A DNA stretch of 64,000 bases from Acanthacorydalis orientalis (GCA_034766995.1 CM068322.1:11946810-12010809), one strand, 5' to 3'; shown: positions 13,311 through 25,923, numbered from the stretch's first letter. Program-made: numbers and translations. Notes: a model not told the origin generated them from the letters alone.

Positions 13311-13438
13311 ATTACTTATTCATACGCGAGATAACAATAATATGGAAATAAAATGTTGCAAGAGTACTCATTCATGTAGATAGTTCGCGGAATAAAAAAA
13401 AATATGCTGAAATGTATTTTTATACGCCTGTTGAATTT

Positions 13439-13552
13439 TATTACAGCATTCGGAGACATTATATTTCCATGATTTGGCATGTTTAAGGAATGAAAAACTG
13501 TTATTCTGTCTTTTAAAATTTAACTCCATGCTTATATAAAATATCATATATA
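13439..13552 (-). repeat. Dispersed repeat R2, copy 1
   Basis: This 114-bp segment recurs in the same orientation at 15307-15420 with about 12 mismatches and no gaps by eye, so close to 89% identity. On the minus strand it is open and reads NFKRQNNSFSFLKHAKSWKY and then NVSECCNKI. The same frame persists in the other copy with one stop and a few replacements. It is probably a scrap of an unknown mobile element; no family is recognised. Confidence 0.7.
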
Positions 13553-13854
13553 TTTTTATTATGTCATTTACATCCACTAACATAGATTGCCTCATTTTTA
13601 GATTCTACTATATACTATGTTTTATTTAAAAGTTTCCTTAATATAGACTAATTTTTTTGTAATATAAAACTTATTTTATAGCATATTTTCTATAATTTAA
13701 TCTATTAACGTATCTGTGAGTTTTAAATAGATAGTTAATATTGAAAGATAAACAAATAGGAATTACTTATTCCTTTGACTTTAATTAAAAGGAGTTTTAT
13801 TTTAAAAAAATCGCTAATATAATAAATTTATATATTCAATATTTAAATCATGTT

Positions 13855-13856
<2 letters not shown>

Positions 13857-13918
<62 letters not shown>
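13857..13918. repeat. (TA)n microsatellite
   Basis: A pure TA run of about 31 units. Confidence 0.97.
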
Positions 13919-13919
<1 letters not shown>

Positions 13920-15306
13920 TAGAATCATGTTCAAATAATGTTATTTGGGTTAATACATTACTGTTCGTAGCAACTTAAAATTCATTTAATAACCAAAAAG
14001 TTTATTAAAAACTATCACATAAGCAGTTGTTAATGATTTTAAAGAATTTCTGAAAAATTGAAGCTAGATATGAAGATATGGCTAAGTGTGATTTTGCTCA
14101 CTCAGTGAAATTTAAATGAGAATAAGAAGATATTTAAGATCCTGAGATTATATTAAATTAATAAAAAATTGAAACAATTTGATGAGATGCTTAGAACAAA
14201 TAGTGGCTATTAGGAAAGAAATGTAATAATCATATACCTACTTTAGAAAAAAATGATGTCATATGCTACTGGAAGATGTTTAGAAAATCAACTTGAAAGT
14301 ATTCAAATCTTCAAATAATGTAATCTATTTTATGTGTCATGCAAAGAAAATAACTTTCAATCTTTAAAAATAAGCTAAACAACAAAAGGACAAATATCAC
14401 ATAAGAATCATTAGACATATTCTTATTTAAAATATTCAATAACAAATAATATTTAATTTAATGTAATTGTATATTTTAAATAGAAAAAGCTTTCATATAT
14501 TTCAAAAGTAAAATGAATTTTTCACTGAATATTTAAGAAGTTGTATGAATATTTAGGAAAGTTTGCAATTGTCAAGATAATTGGAATCGATTACATTGTG
14601 TTAAAGAACACCGATTAAAATTGAGTTAAAGGAAGGCAAAAACTTCACCAAAAAATTTTTATTTAAGATATAAGAGATCGACAATGGGCCTGTAATGTAT
14701 TTTTCGGTTCAGCATTGCATTTATATTGAAATTATAAAACTTATTTATATATTATTTATATATATAAAATTTATTTATATATCAATAAACGAAGTAATAA
14801 ATACGTGAAAAGAAAAATAGAACCAGAATTGAGATATTAACAATTAATAACAATATTGTAGTTGTTTTCATTTCATTCGAAAAGTTGAAAATGCCTGAAT
14901 ATTTTTTTCATAATGAACTATTATTTCCGTACTGTTTTTTTAAACTTTGCTAAGAATGTATCTTATTAAAAGAATAACAAAAAGAATACTAAATTTTAAA
15001 AAATTGCCTTTTAAATATGAGATTGATTCAAATAATAACTATATGCACATATTTGTATTTCAATTCGTTTTGGAATAATTATTTATATTTTTTTAAACGA
15101 TTATATTAATGTACCTTATTTGTTTTCCTATTTGTATTAGATTCGGTCTTCATTATTTTTTTTTTATATGAAGTTATTTATTGTTCTACATTGGTTTCAA
15201 ATTGTATTATTATCTACGATTTATTCATTAACTAATTTTATGATAAATACAAAAATATTTAAATTAACTAAATGTCTTTAATTTGAACACATACATACAT
15301 ATATAT
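13919..15306. other. AT-rich non-coding stretch
   Basis: Nothing recognised on either strand. Confidence 0.5.
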
Positions 15307-15410
15307 TATTACAACATTCGGATGCATTATATTTCGATGATTTGTCATGTTTAAGGAACAAAAGACTGTTATTCTATCTTTTAAAATTTAATTCCATATT
15401 TATATAAAAT

Positions 15411-15420
<10 letters not shown>
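15307..15420 (-). repeat. Dispersed repeat R2, copy 2
   Basis: The second copy of the repeat at 13439-13552, in the same orientation. The shared part stops where a TA array begins. The minus-strand frame keeps MELNFKR, a stop, then NNSLLFLKHDKSSKYNASEC. Confidence 0.7.
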
Positions 15421-15470
<50 letters not shown>

Positions 15471-15480
15471 TCTTATATAT
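15421..15480. repeat. TA array
   Basis: TA units with one TG interruption, directly abutting R2 copy 2. Confidence 0.95.
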
Positions 15481-15616
15481 AGAAAGAAGCCTTACAATAA
15501 TAAATTCAGATTTATAATGTCAAATATTTTCAATTAATGAAAATGATATATTTAATGAAATTTTACTATAAAAGTAGCAATATTTTGTAAATATTGTTTT
15601 TATAAATATCATTTAT

Positions 15617-16100
15617 TGTCCCCCTTTGAACTTAAAACGCCGGGGGCGCAATAGATTTTCTAAATTAAATTTTGTGTTAAAGTATTTATTTGGTTTTATA
15701 ACCAATTTTCCGCGTTATTTTTTTGTTGTTAATTTTTGAGAATTAGGATGTTCTTAGGTATTCTTGTAACTGGTCTTCGCGTAACTGAAAGTTCATAAAC
15801 TTTTCTTGGATCTGTGATTATCGATAATTTAAGATTTAATACATATCTTCTTTTGTAATTATTTCTCTTGATTAGTTAGACGAGCTTGAAAGTGACTACA
15901 AAGGCATTATCTTACTGTCCTGTAACTCCTTGCTATCGATGATGTCAACAATTTTGTAGATATTACATTGTTATACAAGTATAGAGTAAATGCGGTAATG
16001 TGGTTCATCGAGAAGTTATTTGCAATTGGTGCGGCACGGAATATGTAAATCGTTTATTTTAATTTATTACGAACAAAATAAATTTTGGTGATCGGAGCCT
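15617..16100 (+). mobile_element. Possible solo LTR with primer-binding-like site
   Basis: The segment opens with TGTCCCCCTTTGAAC and is followed by a GC-rich run (CGCCGGGGGCGC). It continues for about 460 bp of less AT-biased DNA to an ACA at 16075. A few bases later comes TGGTGATCGGAGCC, which starts with the TGG expected of a tRNA-primed site next to an LTR. There is no second LTR, no coding sequence and no clear target duplication, and the tRNA is not identified. It remains a weak candidate. Confidence 0.25.
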
Positions 16101-16325
16101 AGGAAAGTTTTAGTATTCTACATTACATACAAGTAGTTGTATTTATTTAAAAAATATTATTTTAATAAACCATGTACTGAAGTAATATTTAAGTAATTTT
16201 TAAGAATAAAATTCCACAAACATACTAAACAAAAAAAATATATAATCTACTGATTTAACAATTATATTTCCTTTCATTTTATTTAATGTATGTTTACTAC
16301 ACACATAAATACTTATTATTACAAC

Positions 16326-16450
16326 CACACATGCACGCGCACGCACACACATACACACACACACATGCACATATATACATATATATATATACATATACAT
16401 ATATATATGTACATATACATACATATATATATATACATATAAATATATAC

Positions 16451-16488
<38 letters not shown>

Positions 16489-16632
16489 ATACAAATATAT
16501 ATATATATATATATATATCCATATAAATATATATATATATACATATATCTATATACATATATATATACATATATCTATATACATATATATATATATATAC
16601 ATATATATACATATATATATATATATATATGG
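16326..16632. repeat. Long compound CA/TA array
   Basis: About 300 bp of CA-rich and then TA-rich units with CA, CC and AA interruptions. The long tyrosine/isoleucine frames here are artefacts. Confidence 0.97.
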
Positions 16633-16875
16633 CTATATATAGGTTACGAATTATATATATTATTTCTAATATTTTATAAAAATACCTAATATTTTTTACT
16701 AAGAAAAAATAATATATTGTATATATCAAAAAACTCTGGGATTAATACAATTTTTTAAAAAACTTAAAATATGTGCAGAAAATCATACGTGATAGTTATA
16801 TTTTCTGTTTTAAACTTAAAATGAAGAGATAAATTTAGAACAGGAAAACTATATAAATCAAGTCATCAAAGTTAA

Positions 16876-16878
<3 letters not shown>

Positions 16879-16913
<35 letters not shown>

Positions 16914-16939
16914 ATGCATGTATGTATGTATGATGTATT

Positions 16940-16972
<33 letters not shown>

Positions 16973-16995
16973 GTATGTATATATATATATATATA
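16879..16995. repeat. Compound TA/TATG array
   Basis: TA units broken by a GTATGCATGTATG stretch, and then TA units again. Confidence 0.95.
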
Positions 16996-17584
16996 GCTGT
17001 TCAGTTTTATAAAGTTTGTGCTTAATTTTATTTTTATTTTTGTATAATATATGAGTTTTAATTACTAGTGCTAAATATGTTTTAGCCGCTTAGTGCAATG
17101 CGTTCCAGAATACACATTCTAAATAAAGCATATGAAAATATGGTAAATCATATAATGTTTTTATTTTATTATTCATTCATAAAAGTTACATGAATTTTTT
17201 AATTGTACTAAATGGATAATAGATGATAACGTTCTCTATTCTAAAAAGGGCGTGAATAGTCTTTTCAAGTGTTTTAAAACGATAAATTATCATTTTATAT
17301 ACGATTATTGGAATTTTATAAAATAATATATAAGCGTTTATGACGATTGAAGTGTCGATATAAGTGTTAATAATTATAGACGATATGAATTTTTTTAAAA
17401 AACGCAAAGTACATATGTATAATTATTGAGTCATAAAACATATTCTTACACTGAAATCAAATATCTTATCTATCAAAGTAGATCACGGTGTATTTTCTAA
17501 TAATAAAATTGAGTAAGTGTGTATTTTCAAATTATGACAAATAAGACAATATATTAGATAAGTAACGATATAAATGAGTTAAAG

Positions 17585-17634
<50 letters not shown>

Positions 17635-17757
17635 CTGTTATTTTAAATGAACTATTTTAAAATTTCTTCGCTCCATTGTATAAGGTTCCTTCGTTTATCT
17701 TTTCCTTCCTTTGTATTAAAAAAATATGGAAAATTGTAATGGATAATAAAAAAGAAT

Positions 17758-17797
<40 letters not shown>

Positions 17798-18603
17798 AAC
17801 AATGTAAGTATGTTAAAATAATATAGGAGCAGTATATTTTATTTATTTACTATTCATTACATTATTTAGGGAACTATTTCAGAACATAATACATATAGCG
17901 AAAAAAATACATTATGAAAGTTGAATGTATCTAAATGTAATGAAAAGCGAAGGAAATAAAATAATAATAATTGGGTTTAATTGGTTTTATTCTATGATTA
18001 ACTTGAGAAGATAAGGATACAAAATAATATTAATTACATAAAAGCCCAGATCTAGGAGTGAGGGTGAGTGACTTTCTTCCCAAACCATTAAGCTAAATTG
18101 CATGACTTACTTTAATGCACTGAAACTTCAATTCGATTTCAACACAAGAAGATTTCGATTTTTTTTAGTGATTTTATTTCTTTCGTTCACATTTTATACT
18201 TACTTTTAACATTTTTATATACTTTTTAGCCATTTAGGGAACGAATATGCTAGACTTGGTACATGTATATTTTTAGAAACAGTTAATTTCTTTTTCAGTA
18301 TGTTTGAGGAGAGAAATTTAAATTTTTTTTGAACTTATCAGCAATTTTTGTTTTACTAGTAAGAAACTAATTTAAAAGTCAAATACTTTCTAATATGAGA
18401 GGATAATCTCATTTACAATAATCTAATTGAATGTCATTTTCTTAAATTCGAAACAAACCTCAAAATTCAAAATGAAATTTAATAATTGGCTTTAAAAAAA
18501 CATTTTACCATAGATGATTTACAATATTTTTTATTCTATTTCCTTTTTTTAATAAAATAATATTATTTGAAATTGAAACAATAAATAATTAAAACATTTA
18601 ATA

Positions 18604-18655
<52 letters not shown>

Positions 18656-18957
18656 CATATATAAATACACACTTTCATATACTATAACGTAAGAGATATT
18701 TTTTAATGATTTGATAATTGTATACATTTATGTACTAGTAATAACATAATAAGTACGCGGTTAATAATTACATATAATTACAATTCGTCACATCGTTTTT
18801 TCTTCGATATTTTGTTAGATAAAATGTGTTTCTCTTTGTGCTAGTATAAATGCGGAGGTTGATTGAGGCGGATCGATATTTTTTCTGAAGTAGTCAATAT
18901 TTCATTGAATGAACGTGTGATGGGAATTATTTTCAAGTTCACTGAATATATGTATTT
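16996..18957. other. AT-rich non-coding stretch with small TA arrays
   Basis: TA arrays at about 17587-17632, 17761-17795 and 18611-18663. No gene or element is recognised. Confidence 0.5.
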
Positions 18958-19245
18958 CAGACTCGTAGTCAAAGGGGGGCCAAGGGAACATTTCCCTCCC
19001 GGATGCTCCCTTTGCCCCCTAACAAAATCTCCGATTTTAGGAGATTTGAAAATCATGGAAAATTATTGGGAGAATCTTTCTAGTGGATTTACCTTGATAA
19101 TTAAAAACGTTTCTACACTTGAAAAAAAATAAATGAGTGCGTTTCCACCGTAACCCCCATATCACACAGACAATTTTATCATAAAAAAATTTGTTTACTA
19201 AAAATTGTGTTTCCCCTCTAACATGATGTTCTGGCTACGGGTCTG
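18958..19245. mobile_element. hAT-type MITE with perfect 8-bp target duplication
   Basis: The 288-bp element has short inverted ends: CAGACTCGTAGTCA on the left and, read inward from the right, CAGACCCGTAGCCA (12 of 14 identical). It is flanked by the same octamer, ATGTATTT, at 18950-18957 and 19246-19253. An 8-bp duplication and CAG-initial ends are hallmarks of hAT transposons. The interior is richer in G+C (GGGGGGCC, CCCTCCCGG, TGCCCCCT) and has no transposase. Open frames across it on both strands (about 18863-19132 and 18841-19056) are by-products. The intact duplication suggests a fairly young insertion. Confidence 0.88.
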
Positions 19246-19253
19246 ATGTATTT

Positions 19254-20330
19254 TCAGAATAAAAGTAATCAACAATTATGAACAAAATCATTTAATTTTT
19301 GACATATTATTGAATTTATATAGATTATCCTTATTTGAAATGTTACATGTATAAAATTGATAATAAATAGTAATGAATAAATAATTTGTTGCTTTCTAAA
19401 TATCTTATGTAAACATGTTTTAATTTTTGTAATGTGCGTGCCTAGTTTAAAATAAGTCATGTAAAAAAACTTTTAAGTAAAATAAAATATATTTCCTAGA
19501 AATTTTTAATACTTCTTTTAATCGCTATTTTTTATTTACTGATTTTTTTAATAGACGAATATTATTTTATATGTATTAAAAGAATATTTTAAAAGAACAT
19601 TGAATTTTTGTGAACTGATTATTTTGAACAATATTATTACTTAATTAATATTTTTTAATAATATGTATTTCATAATAAACTTAAAACAAAACCAATAAGT
19701 TTTCATATAATATTATATAATAAAGAATTTAAAATATGTAAGTTTAATTTAAATTTAAATTCGGTTTAATATAAATAATTGACTATACTTTGTAAATAAA
19801 TTAATACTTCATGTATGTACGATAAGTTATTTAATAACCTAAGATCCATTTGTTTTAGTATTATGTAATTAGAAGAGATAAAAACGATGTTAAAATTAAT
19901 AATTTGATGATAAATGTAATTTAGATAAATAGACTTTTTTCATTTATAAATTTGAATAATTATTAGACAAAGATAAACTGTATTATAAAATATAATGGTA
20001 GATAGTACAAAGTATAATTTAGGGTTTTATTATACTTCAGCATTTTAGTTTAACTTTAATATTTTGTATGGTTAGCTCAGAGGTCGATAAAAATAATTTG
20101 ATATGTGTAGTAGTGTTTGGTGTAATAGTTTTAATATGAATATTGAAGGTTTTATCAAAAGCTGAACATTTAATTTTAATCAGCTAGATATTTTTTATAT
20201 ACCATTTAATGTAACAAATATTTCTAATATTTTTTCCATTTTGTCATTTGCAAAATTATATTTACTATAAAGATTTTCAAGAAAAAGTAAAAAGTTTTCA
20301 TCAAAAATGATTTATGTTGATCGACGTTTG

Positions 20331-20336
<6 letters not shown>
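19254..20336. other. AT-rich non-coding stretch
   Basis: Nothing recognised. Confidence 0.5.
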
Positions 20337-20373
<37 letters not shown>

Positions 20374-20380
20374 ATATATA

Positions 20381-20430
<50 letters not shown>

Positions 20431-20440
20431 ATATATAAAC

Positions 20441-20476
<36 letters not shown>

Positions 20477-20487
20477 ATGTATGTATT
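20337..20487. repeat. Compound TA array ending in TG/TATG units
   Basis: TA units interrupted twice by a TACA(C)AATATATAAACA motif, then TG and TATG units. The interruption recurs about 70 bp apart, so part of the array has been duplicated as a block. Confidence 0.95.
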
Positions 20488-21712
20488 ATTTCTAAACTAC
20501 AAATGGAGAGAAATAAAAATGAATTTTTCAGTTGCTTGCAATAAACTAAATAGATGCTAAAATAGAACACATTTTTAACCTCTTCCAAAGTAAACAAAAT
20601 ATATACGTCATATTGGGCTTTATTATCGTCTAGATAATATTGGCTCGGCGTCAGCAGACATAAAATAAAAATGAAAATGAAATTATAAGATCATGACTTT
20701 TTATTAGAGATTAAGATCTTTTCAACAATAATTAGAAAACAAAATGATTTGTGTATCAAATATGAATACATTTTTTATAAAAATATTAAAGAAAACAACA
20801 AAAATTGAATTGTTGTAGATGAATGTCGGCTATTATAAAATATAACAGGTACATAAAATTCATTATTGCAATTAAATCTTTTTAGGAGAGAATATTTTCG
20901 GACATTTTTCATTTTGTTAACATTTTTCACTGACGTTAAATCTTTTTTTTTAACAAAAAACTTTATCACAGCAAGATGTACAATTTTATCTCTTTTAAAA
21001 AATACACTGATTTGAATTTAATTAAACATATGTTTACAAAAAACTATTTACCAGATTGACTTGATATTTCACAGATATTTAAGAGACAGGTGTGGCAATT
21101 CAACAGAACAAACATTTTAGACATAGCCCAGATATCTATATGTCAGTTCTAAAACTTTTCAAATTGACCTCATATAAAAAGAATCTCATTCAAAATTGAA
21201 TAAATGGACACAAACTAAAAAAAATAATAAATAGAAGAATAAAAGAGCAATAGAGAAAAATAAACTCAACAAATGGTAGCACATCGAATAATAATAAGGA
21301 TGAATATATCGAATAAGTTTATGCACTGTATATTCGAAAGAAAATATAAGGTATTTATTCGTGAAATGTAAAGAACTGAAGACAAAAATGAATTTTCAGT
21401 TGATAAGTATTTCAATTTCAGAAAGATTAGTATTGACAGAAGGCTGGTTGTTATTTAAATATATTAAAAAATATTTGACAAAATAAATGGAAGAATGTCA
21501 GGAGTATGTAGTGAATGAACTTATGTATAAACATTGTAATACAGAGTAAAAAGCATGTATTGTAATATAAAATATAGAAATGTTACAAATAATACAAAAA
21601 AGATAATACATTTGCTGTGTTATAAAGTGACATAAATTTATAGAAAAAATGATATGGAATTTATGTTCAAGTTTTACAGTGGTAGATTCTAAAATTTCAG
21701 ATTAATGTGTAT
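20488..21712. other. AT-rich non-coding stretch
   Basis: No gene recognised. The segment 21040-21180 holds TTCTAAAACTTTTCAAATTG followed by a GACCTCAT, vaguely like a transposon end, but no partner end was found. Confidence 0.4.
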
Positions 21713-21714
21713 AT

Positions 21715-21769
<55 letters not shown>
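21713..21769. repeat. (CA)n-(TA)n microsatellite
   Basis: CA units followed by TA units, ending at a transposon terminus. Confidence 0.95.
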
Positions 21770-21770
<1 letters not shown>

Positions 21771-21815
21771 CGGAGGCGCCAGTGGAGTGGGAAATTTTAA
21801 AAGCAGGCTTATTAT
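21771..21815 (+). mobile_element. Orphan DUF4817-type transposon terminus
   Basis: The sequence GAGGCGCCAGTGGAGTGGG followed by AAATTTTAAAAGCAGGC closely matches the left end of the element 250 bp downstream (GAGTGCGCCAGTGGACAG, then AAAAATTTTAAAAACAGGC). It lies in the same orientation and abuts a TA array. The rest of the element is not present between 21815 and 22019. It may be a remnant of an earlier insertion or a duplicated end. Confidence 0.65.
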
Positions 21816-22019
21816 ACTGATCTTAAACGAACGCCTAGAAAAACTCTTGTATAACTGAACCTACATCTTTTTGAAATTATAATTATTTTCTTTTAGAAGT
21901 ATACCTGTGATACCTTTCGGGTTCTCTGATTTAATCCCGTTATATCATTCGGAAATATTCTATTATGACGATTTCAATTCTTCAAGTGATTTAATGTATA
22001 CTAAAATTTTACATATGTA

Positions 22020-22879
22020 GAGTGCGCCAGTGGACAGAAAAATTTTAAAAACAGGCCCTTCACTTACCGTTGGAGTGAAAGGGAAGAATTAAGTGATGTA
22101 TTGTTAGTTATTTATGGCCATTCTGTAAACATGAAGCGAGGTCCGGTGCACCTCGAGCTTTCGCTGTAAAATATTTTTACAAAAATGGCGAGTCTGCTAT
22201 AACTGCACAACGGCTATTTCGCAATCATTATAATATTCCGAGTCATGGATAGGTACAGACCGCTTATGCTATCAACTTGTGGGTTCAGAAGTTTAAGGAA
22301 ACTTTACATTAAACTTGAAGCATCATTGAGAACAGAAAACACTGACCTGTTAGAGTTATTGTAATTGTTAGCTTACGATGTAATTACAACATGATTACAA
22401 TATTTCTGACACAAGAACTAATTCGATTGACACAAGTTACATGGTTTTATCAAAATGAGGGAACAAATGATACCGCTAGTATCAATGGTTTCTGTATGAA
22501 TGCTTTTTCCGAACCATATCATTTCTAAAAATAGAGATATTGATTCAAGATCACTAGATTTGAAAGCGTGTGATTATTTTCTTTGGGGTTATCTAAAAAG
22601 AAAGATGTATATTGATGGTCCACACACTAATCCTGAGCTTAAATTAAAAATTCAAGAAGATATTGTAAGGATTCCACTAGACATGTTAAGACGCATAATG
22701 GAAATTTTTCGAATACGATTCAGGAATGCTTGCGTCGAAATGATGCTCATCTATCAAGCGTTATTTTTAAAAAATAAAATTGCTTGATATACTTAAAAAG
22801 AATGTGTAAATAATATTATGTAATAATAAAAATTCATTTAGTTATTGCATTTTGAAATTTTCCCGTTCCTCTGCTGTAC

Positions 22880-22883
<4 letters not shown>
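22020..22883 (+). mobile_element. Non-autonomous Tc1/mariner element (DUF4817-type)
   Basis: Left end GAGTGCGCCAGTGGACAG. The right end, read inward, is TGAAGTACAGCAGAGGAACG, then GGAAAATTTCAAAA. They form imperfect inverted repeats of about 30 bp, with TA next to both (22018-22019, 22884-22885); the right side opens into a TA array. The interior holds the beginning and end of a transposase, with the middle missing and frameshifts. It is a different subfamily from the element at 4652, judging by the terminal repeats and protein. Confidence 0.75.
22130..22787 (+). pseudogene. Broken DUF4817-type transposase
   Basis: The N-terminal helix-turn-helix is readable as SGAPRAFAVKYFYKNGES followed by AITAQRLFRNHYNIPS, interrupted by a stop. 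Farther on, WFYQNEGTNDTAS corresponds to the WFQQDGATAHTA block of relatives, with the catalytic D changed to N. A frameshift leads to an ATG-less continuation at 22500: MLFPNHIISKNRDI, LKACDYFLWGYLKRKMY, then PLDMLRRIM. The CDYFLWGYL motif carries the last catalytic residue. The segment between the HTH and the second acidic block, including the first catalytic D, is missing. Confidence 0.75.
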
Positions 22884-22929
<46 letters not shown>

Positions 22930-22932
22930 CAA
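22884..22932. repeat. TA array at transposon end
   Basis: TA units with one TACA interruption, starting at the right end of the 22020 element. Confidence 0.95.
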
Positions 22933-23158
22933 ACATACGTACATATAATTAATACATATAACGTTCAGTTGTAGTCATTAAAAGTACTTTACTGACATTT
23001 AATACAGAAACAACCATGTAATATTAAAAACTGATCTAGAAAGTGATAAAGTAACCGTTTTGAAAACAACATCTTATTTAATTCACCCGCATGTTGTTAA
23101 TGTCCATTATATTTATTCTCTACATTATGCAGGACAGTCTCACATATGTGCAGAGACG

Positions 23159-23159
<1 letters not shown>

Positions 23160-23198
<39 letters not shown>

Positions 23199-23250
23199 AT
23201 ATATATATATATGTATATACATGTATATATATATATATATATATATGTAT

Positions 23251-23290
<40 letters not shown>
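23160..23290. repeat. Compound TA array
   Basis: TA units with a repeated TATGTATATACATG interruption about 42 bp apart, a higher-order duplication within the array. Confidence 0.95.
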
Positions 23291-24719
23291 CAGAAGTAAA
23301 ATTAAATGTGATTTCAATTACCGTTAAAAAATAATTGTAAAAAAACAATTATAACTGCTATGAAATATTCACCATCAGCGTCCAGATAAAAGTTATTATG
23401 TATTTTTTTTTTGAAAATAATTCCTTCATTCATTTAAGTGATATTGTATAAAAAATAATGTATGTTAATTCTATTAGTAAATAAAAAAATATTGAAAAAT
23501 AGAACCACTTCTTTAACGTACTTTCATAAAAAATGTTTACAATGGTTTTGTAAGAGATTTATTATTTCAGTTGTAAAAAAATATTTGAAGACTTTGAGTA
23601 TTTAATTTACTCGATCTTCCTTGCAGTTATTTCTTTGGGATTTAAGGACGCACGACGTCTTTATCTATTCACTTCAAGTAATGTTTCTTCATCGAATCAA
23701 ACAAATATAAATTATCAAATCAAAAGTAGAGAAAGTATTAAATGGTTATTTTATTTTTGAAACTTACAATAAAATGATATTTATATTTACAGTATTGCGA
23801 TTGTAAAGTGACATATTTACCATGATTACTTAGAAAACAGGAAAACATGATTAGTGATTAGTCAGTATTATTTTGATATATATTAATAAAAGAAATCTAA
23901 ATTGTGTTTCTTATAAATATACTAAAAATACTCACACATTTTTGTACACACAAATGTATATAATTACTGAAATTAATTTAATAATAATGTAATTTTACTA
24001 TCTATAAACTATATTTTATTTTTTATATTATATATGCATTTTCATGATATAAACGTAAATTTGAGGATCCTTTTTTTATTATTTAAATTTAAAAAATACA
24101 AATGTATATGTCAAGTTAATTCCAATGGGTTGAAGGTTGTAAGTATTATGGCTTAATTTTTTTTATTTCATTATTGATCAATGTAGAATTTACATAAATC
24201 TCAACTTTTAAAATTCAATTTTTCTTTTTAATTTTTTTACTTAATAGTATTCTAAGGTAATATAACTAACAATATTATTAAAGTAATTATTTTGAAGTAT
24301 AGAACAATTCGTAAATTAAAAATAATACATATGTAAACTTTTCAAATCCTTTATATATAATTAAAGTAAGATATTAATGAATGTTTGATAAAATAAGGGG
24401 AAGCCCAGAAGAAATGTCTGTTATTATTCTCTGTGCAAAAACAAAAAAGACATTTTTTATTCAAACTAAAGTCTGAATCAACAATTAATCATATTGTTAC
24501 GATTGGATCTTATTATACAGATTGGCTATTATAAATCAGTTTTAGGTTTATAAAAAATGAAAAAAATCTGACTGGTTACTAATTAGAATACCAAACAATT
24601 CGTATTTTTTCCAAGTAAATTCCTACCAAGGTTGTTAAAATTTAAATACGCCGAAAGAATTCTTACATGTAGATGGGCACGATAGGGTGCCAATGTACTA
24701 TAAAAAATTTAAATTTACT
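23291..24719. other. AT-rich non-coding stretch
   Basis: Nothing recognised. Confidence 0.5.
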
Positions 24720-25194
24720 ACAGGTCTGTCGTGCATCTAGCGCAGCCGATTAGACTGGACAAACTTAGAAAATTGCACCACATACATAGAACGTACTCGT
24801 CGGTGCACACTATCCCAAGGCATATGTGTAAAGGAGACAGGACAATCGATATGGAAACGTTGTTTCTTTTTAATGACGGTAATCACTATCAACCTTACGT
24901 GGTGTTCAGTCGGCTGTATGTGTATGTTGAGTGTGCGTTTGTGTATACATATAAGCAGAGAGAATTCGCGGAACGTATTCGGAATGAGTCTACATATCCA
25001 GAATTTATAATTTCTTTTCTTTTAAAACAATGCGATGGAATGCGTTCGAACTTGTTCCGAAACATGAAGGCGTCGCTCGCAACGGTACTTCGATGGCCGT
25101 ACGATGTCATACGATGACCGAACCGCTGTCCGTCAAGATGATGCATACCTATTTTGGCTCGAGTGCTCCAAATGTGCCCTAATCGAACGTGTAC

Positions 25195-25268
<74 letters not shown>

Positions 25269-25385
25269 AATTGCATTGTTCGCGAACGGGCTTCATGTAG
25301 GACTCGAGGCGAGGAATTTCGTGTAGCTGAGGGCTAAACTGCAATTTGGCCGAATTTTTAACATTTCTTCGCTGCATTTGAATAC
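24720..25385. other. GC-elevated, CpG-containing island split by a TA array
   Basis: Composition changes sharply near 24720, stays near even, and returns to AT-rich after 25385, with the TA array at 25194-25265 inside. Open frames exist on both strands: plus 24731-25117, 128 codons; minus 24895-25377, which runs through the TA array. The plus frame ends by a natural stop and has mixed codon use, but its protein is not recognised. Because both strands are open, neither is called as a gene. A non-coding exon, promoter or old element are alternatives. Confidence 0.4.
25194..25265. repeat. (TA)n microsatellite
   Basis: A pure TA run of about 36 units within GC-elevated DNA. Confidence 0.97.
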
Positions 25386-25446
25386 GTGCGCATTTTTTTC
25401 CTCATCTACTTATAAATACTTTTGCACATTTTTTGTCACGTATAAT

Positions 25447-25448
<2 letters not shown>

Positions 25449-25503
<55 letters not shown>

Positions 25504-25522
25504 TCTGTCAAAATTTTTTCTC

Positions 25523-25586
<64 letters not shown>

Positions 25587-25590
25587 GAGT
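25449..25590. repeat. Two TA arrays, the second with palindromic flanks
   Basis: TA runs at 25449-25500 and about 25526-25583. The second is bracketed by CTCTTCA on the left and TGAAGAG on the right, so the whole unit is a perfect inverted repeat. Confidence 0.93.
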
Positions 25591-25787
25591 ACTTTAATGA
25601 ATGTAAGCTGTTGTTTTTCGTTTCATTACATATCGCATTTCAAGAATAAGACAAAAATAGTTACGGTTTCTTCCTTTTTGCTTCCAAGGTTATTCTTTCT
25701 GTAGGTCACTAAGTATAGGTCAAAGGATGAACAACTATAAAATTGAAGAAACTTTACAGTAGATATTTTTTGTTGGAAAATAGTTTC

Positions 25788-25923
<136 letters not shown>

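Noticed and set aside
18841..19132. Open frames on both strands over 18841-19132
   Set aside because: They run across the ends of the hAT MITE and differ in origin on each side, so they are not genes.
21040..21180. Segment resembling a transposon end (AAACTTTTCAAATTGACCTC)
   Set aside because: No opposite end, target duplication or coding sequence was found.
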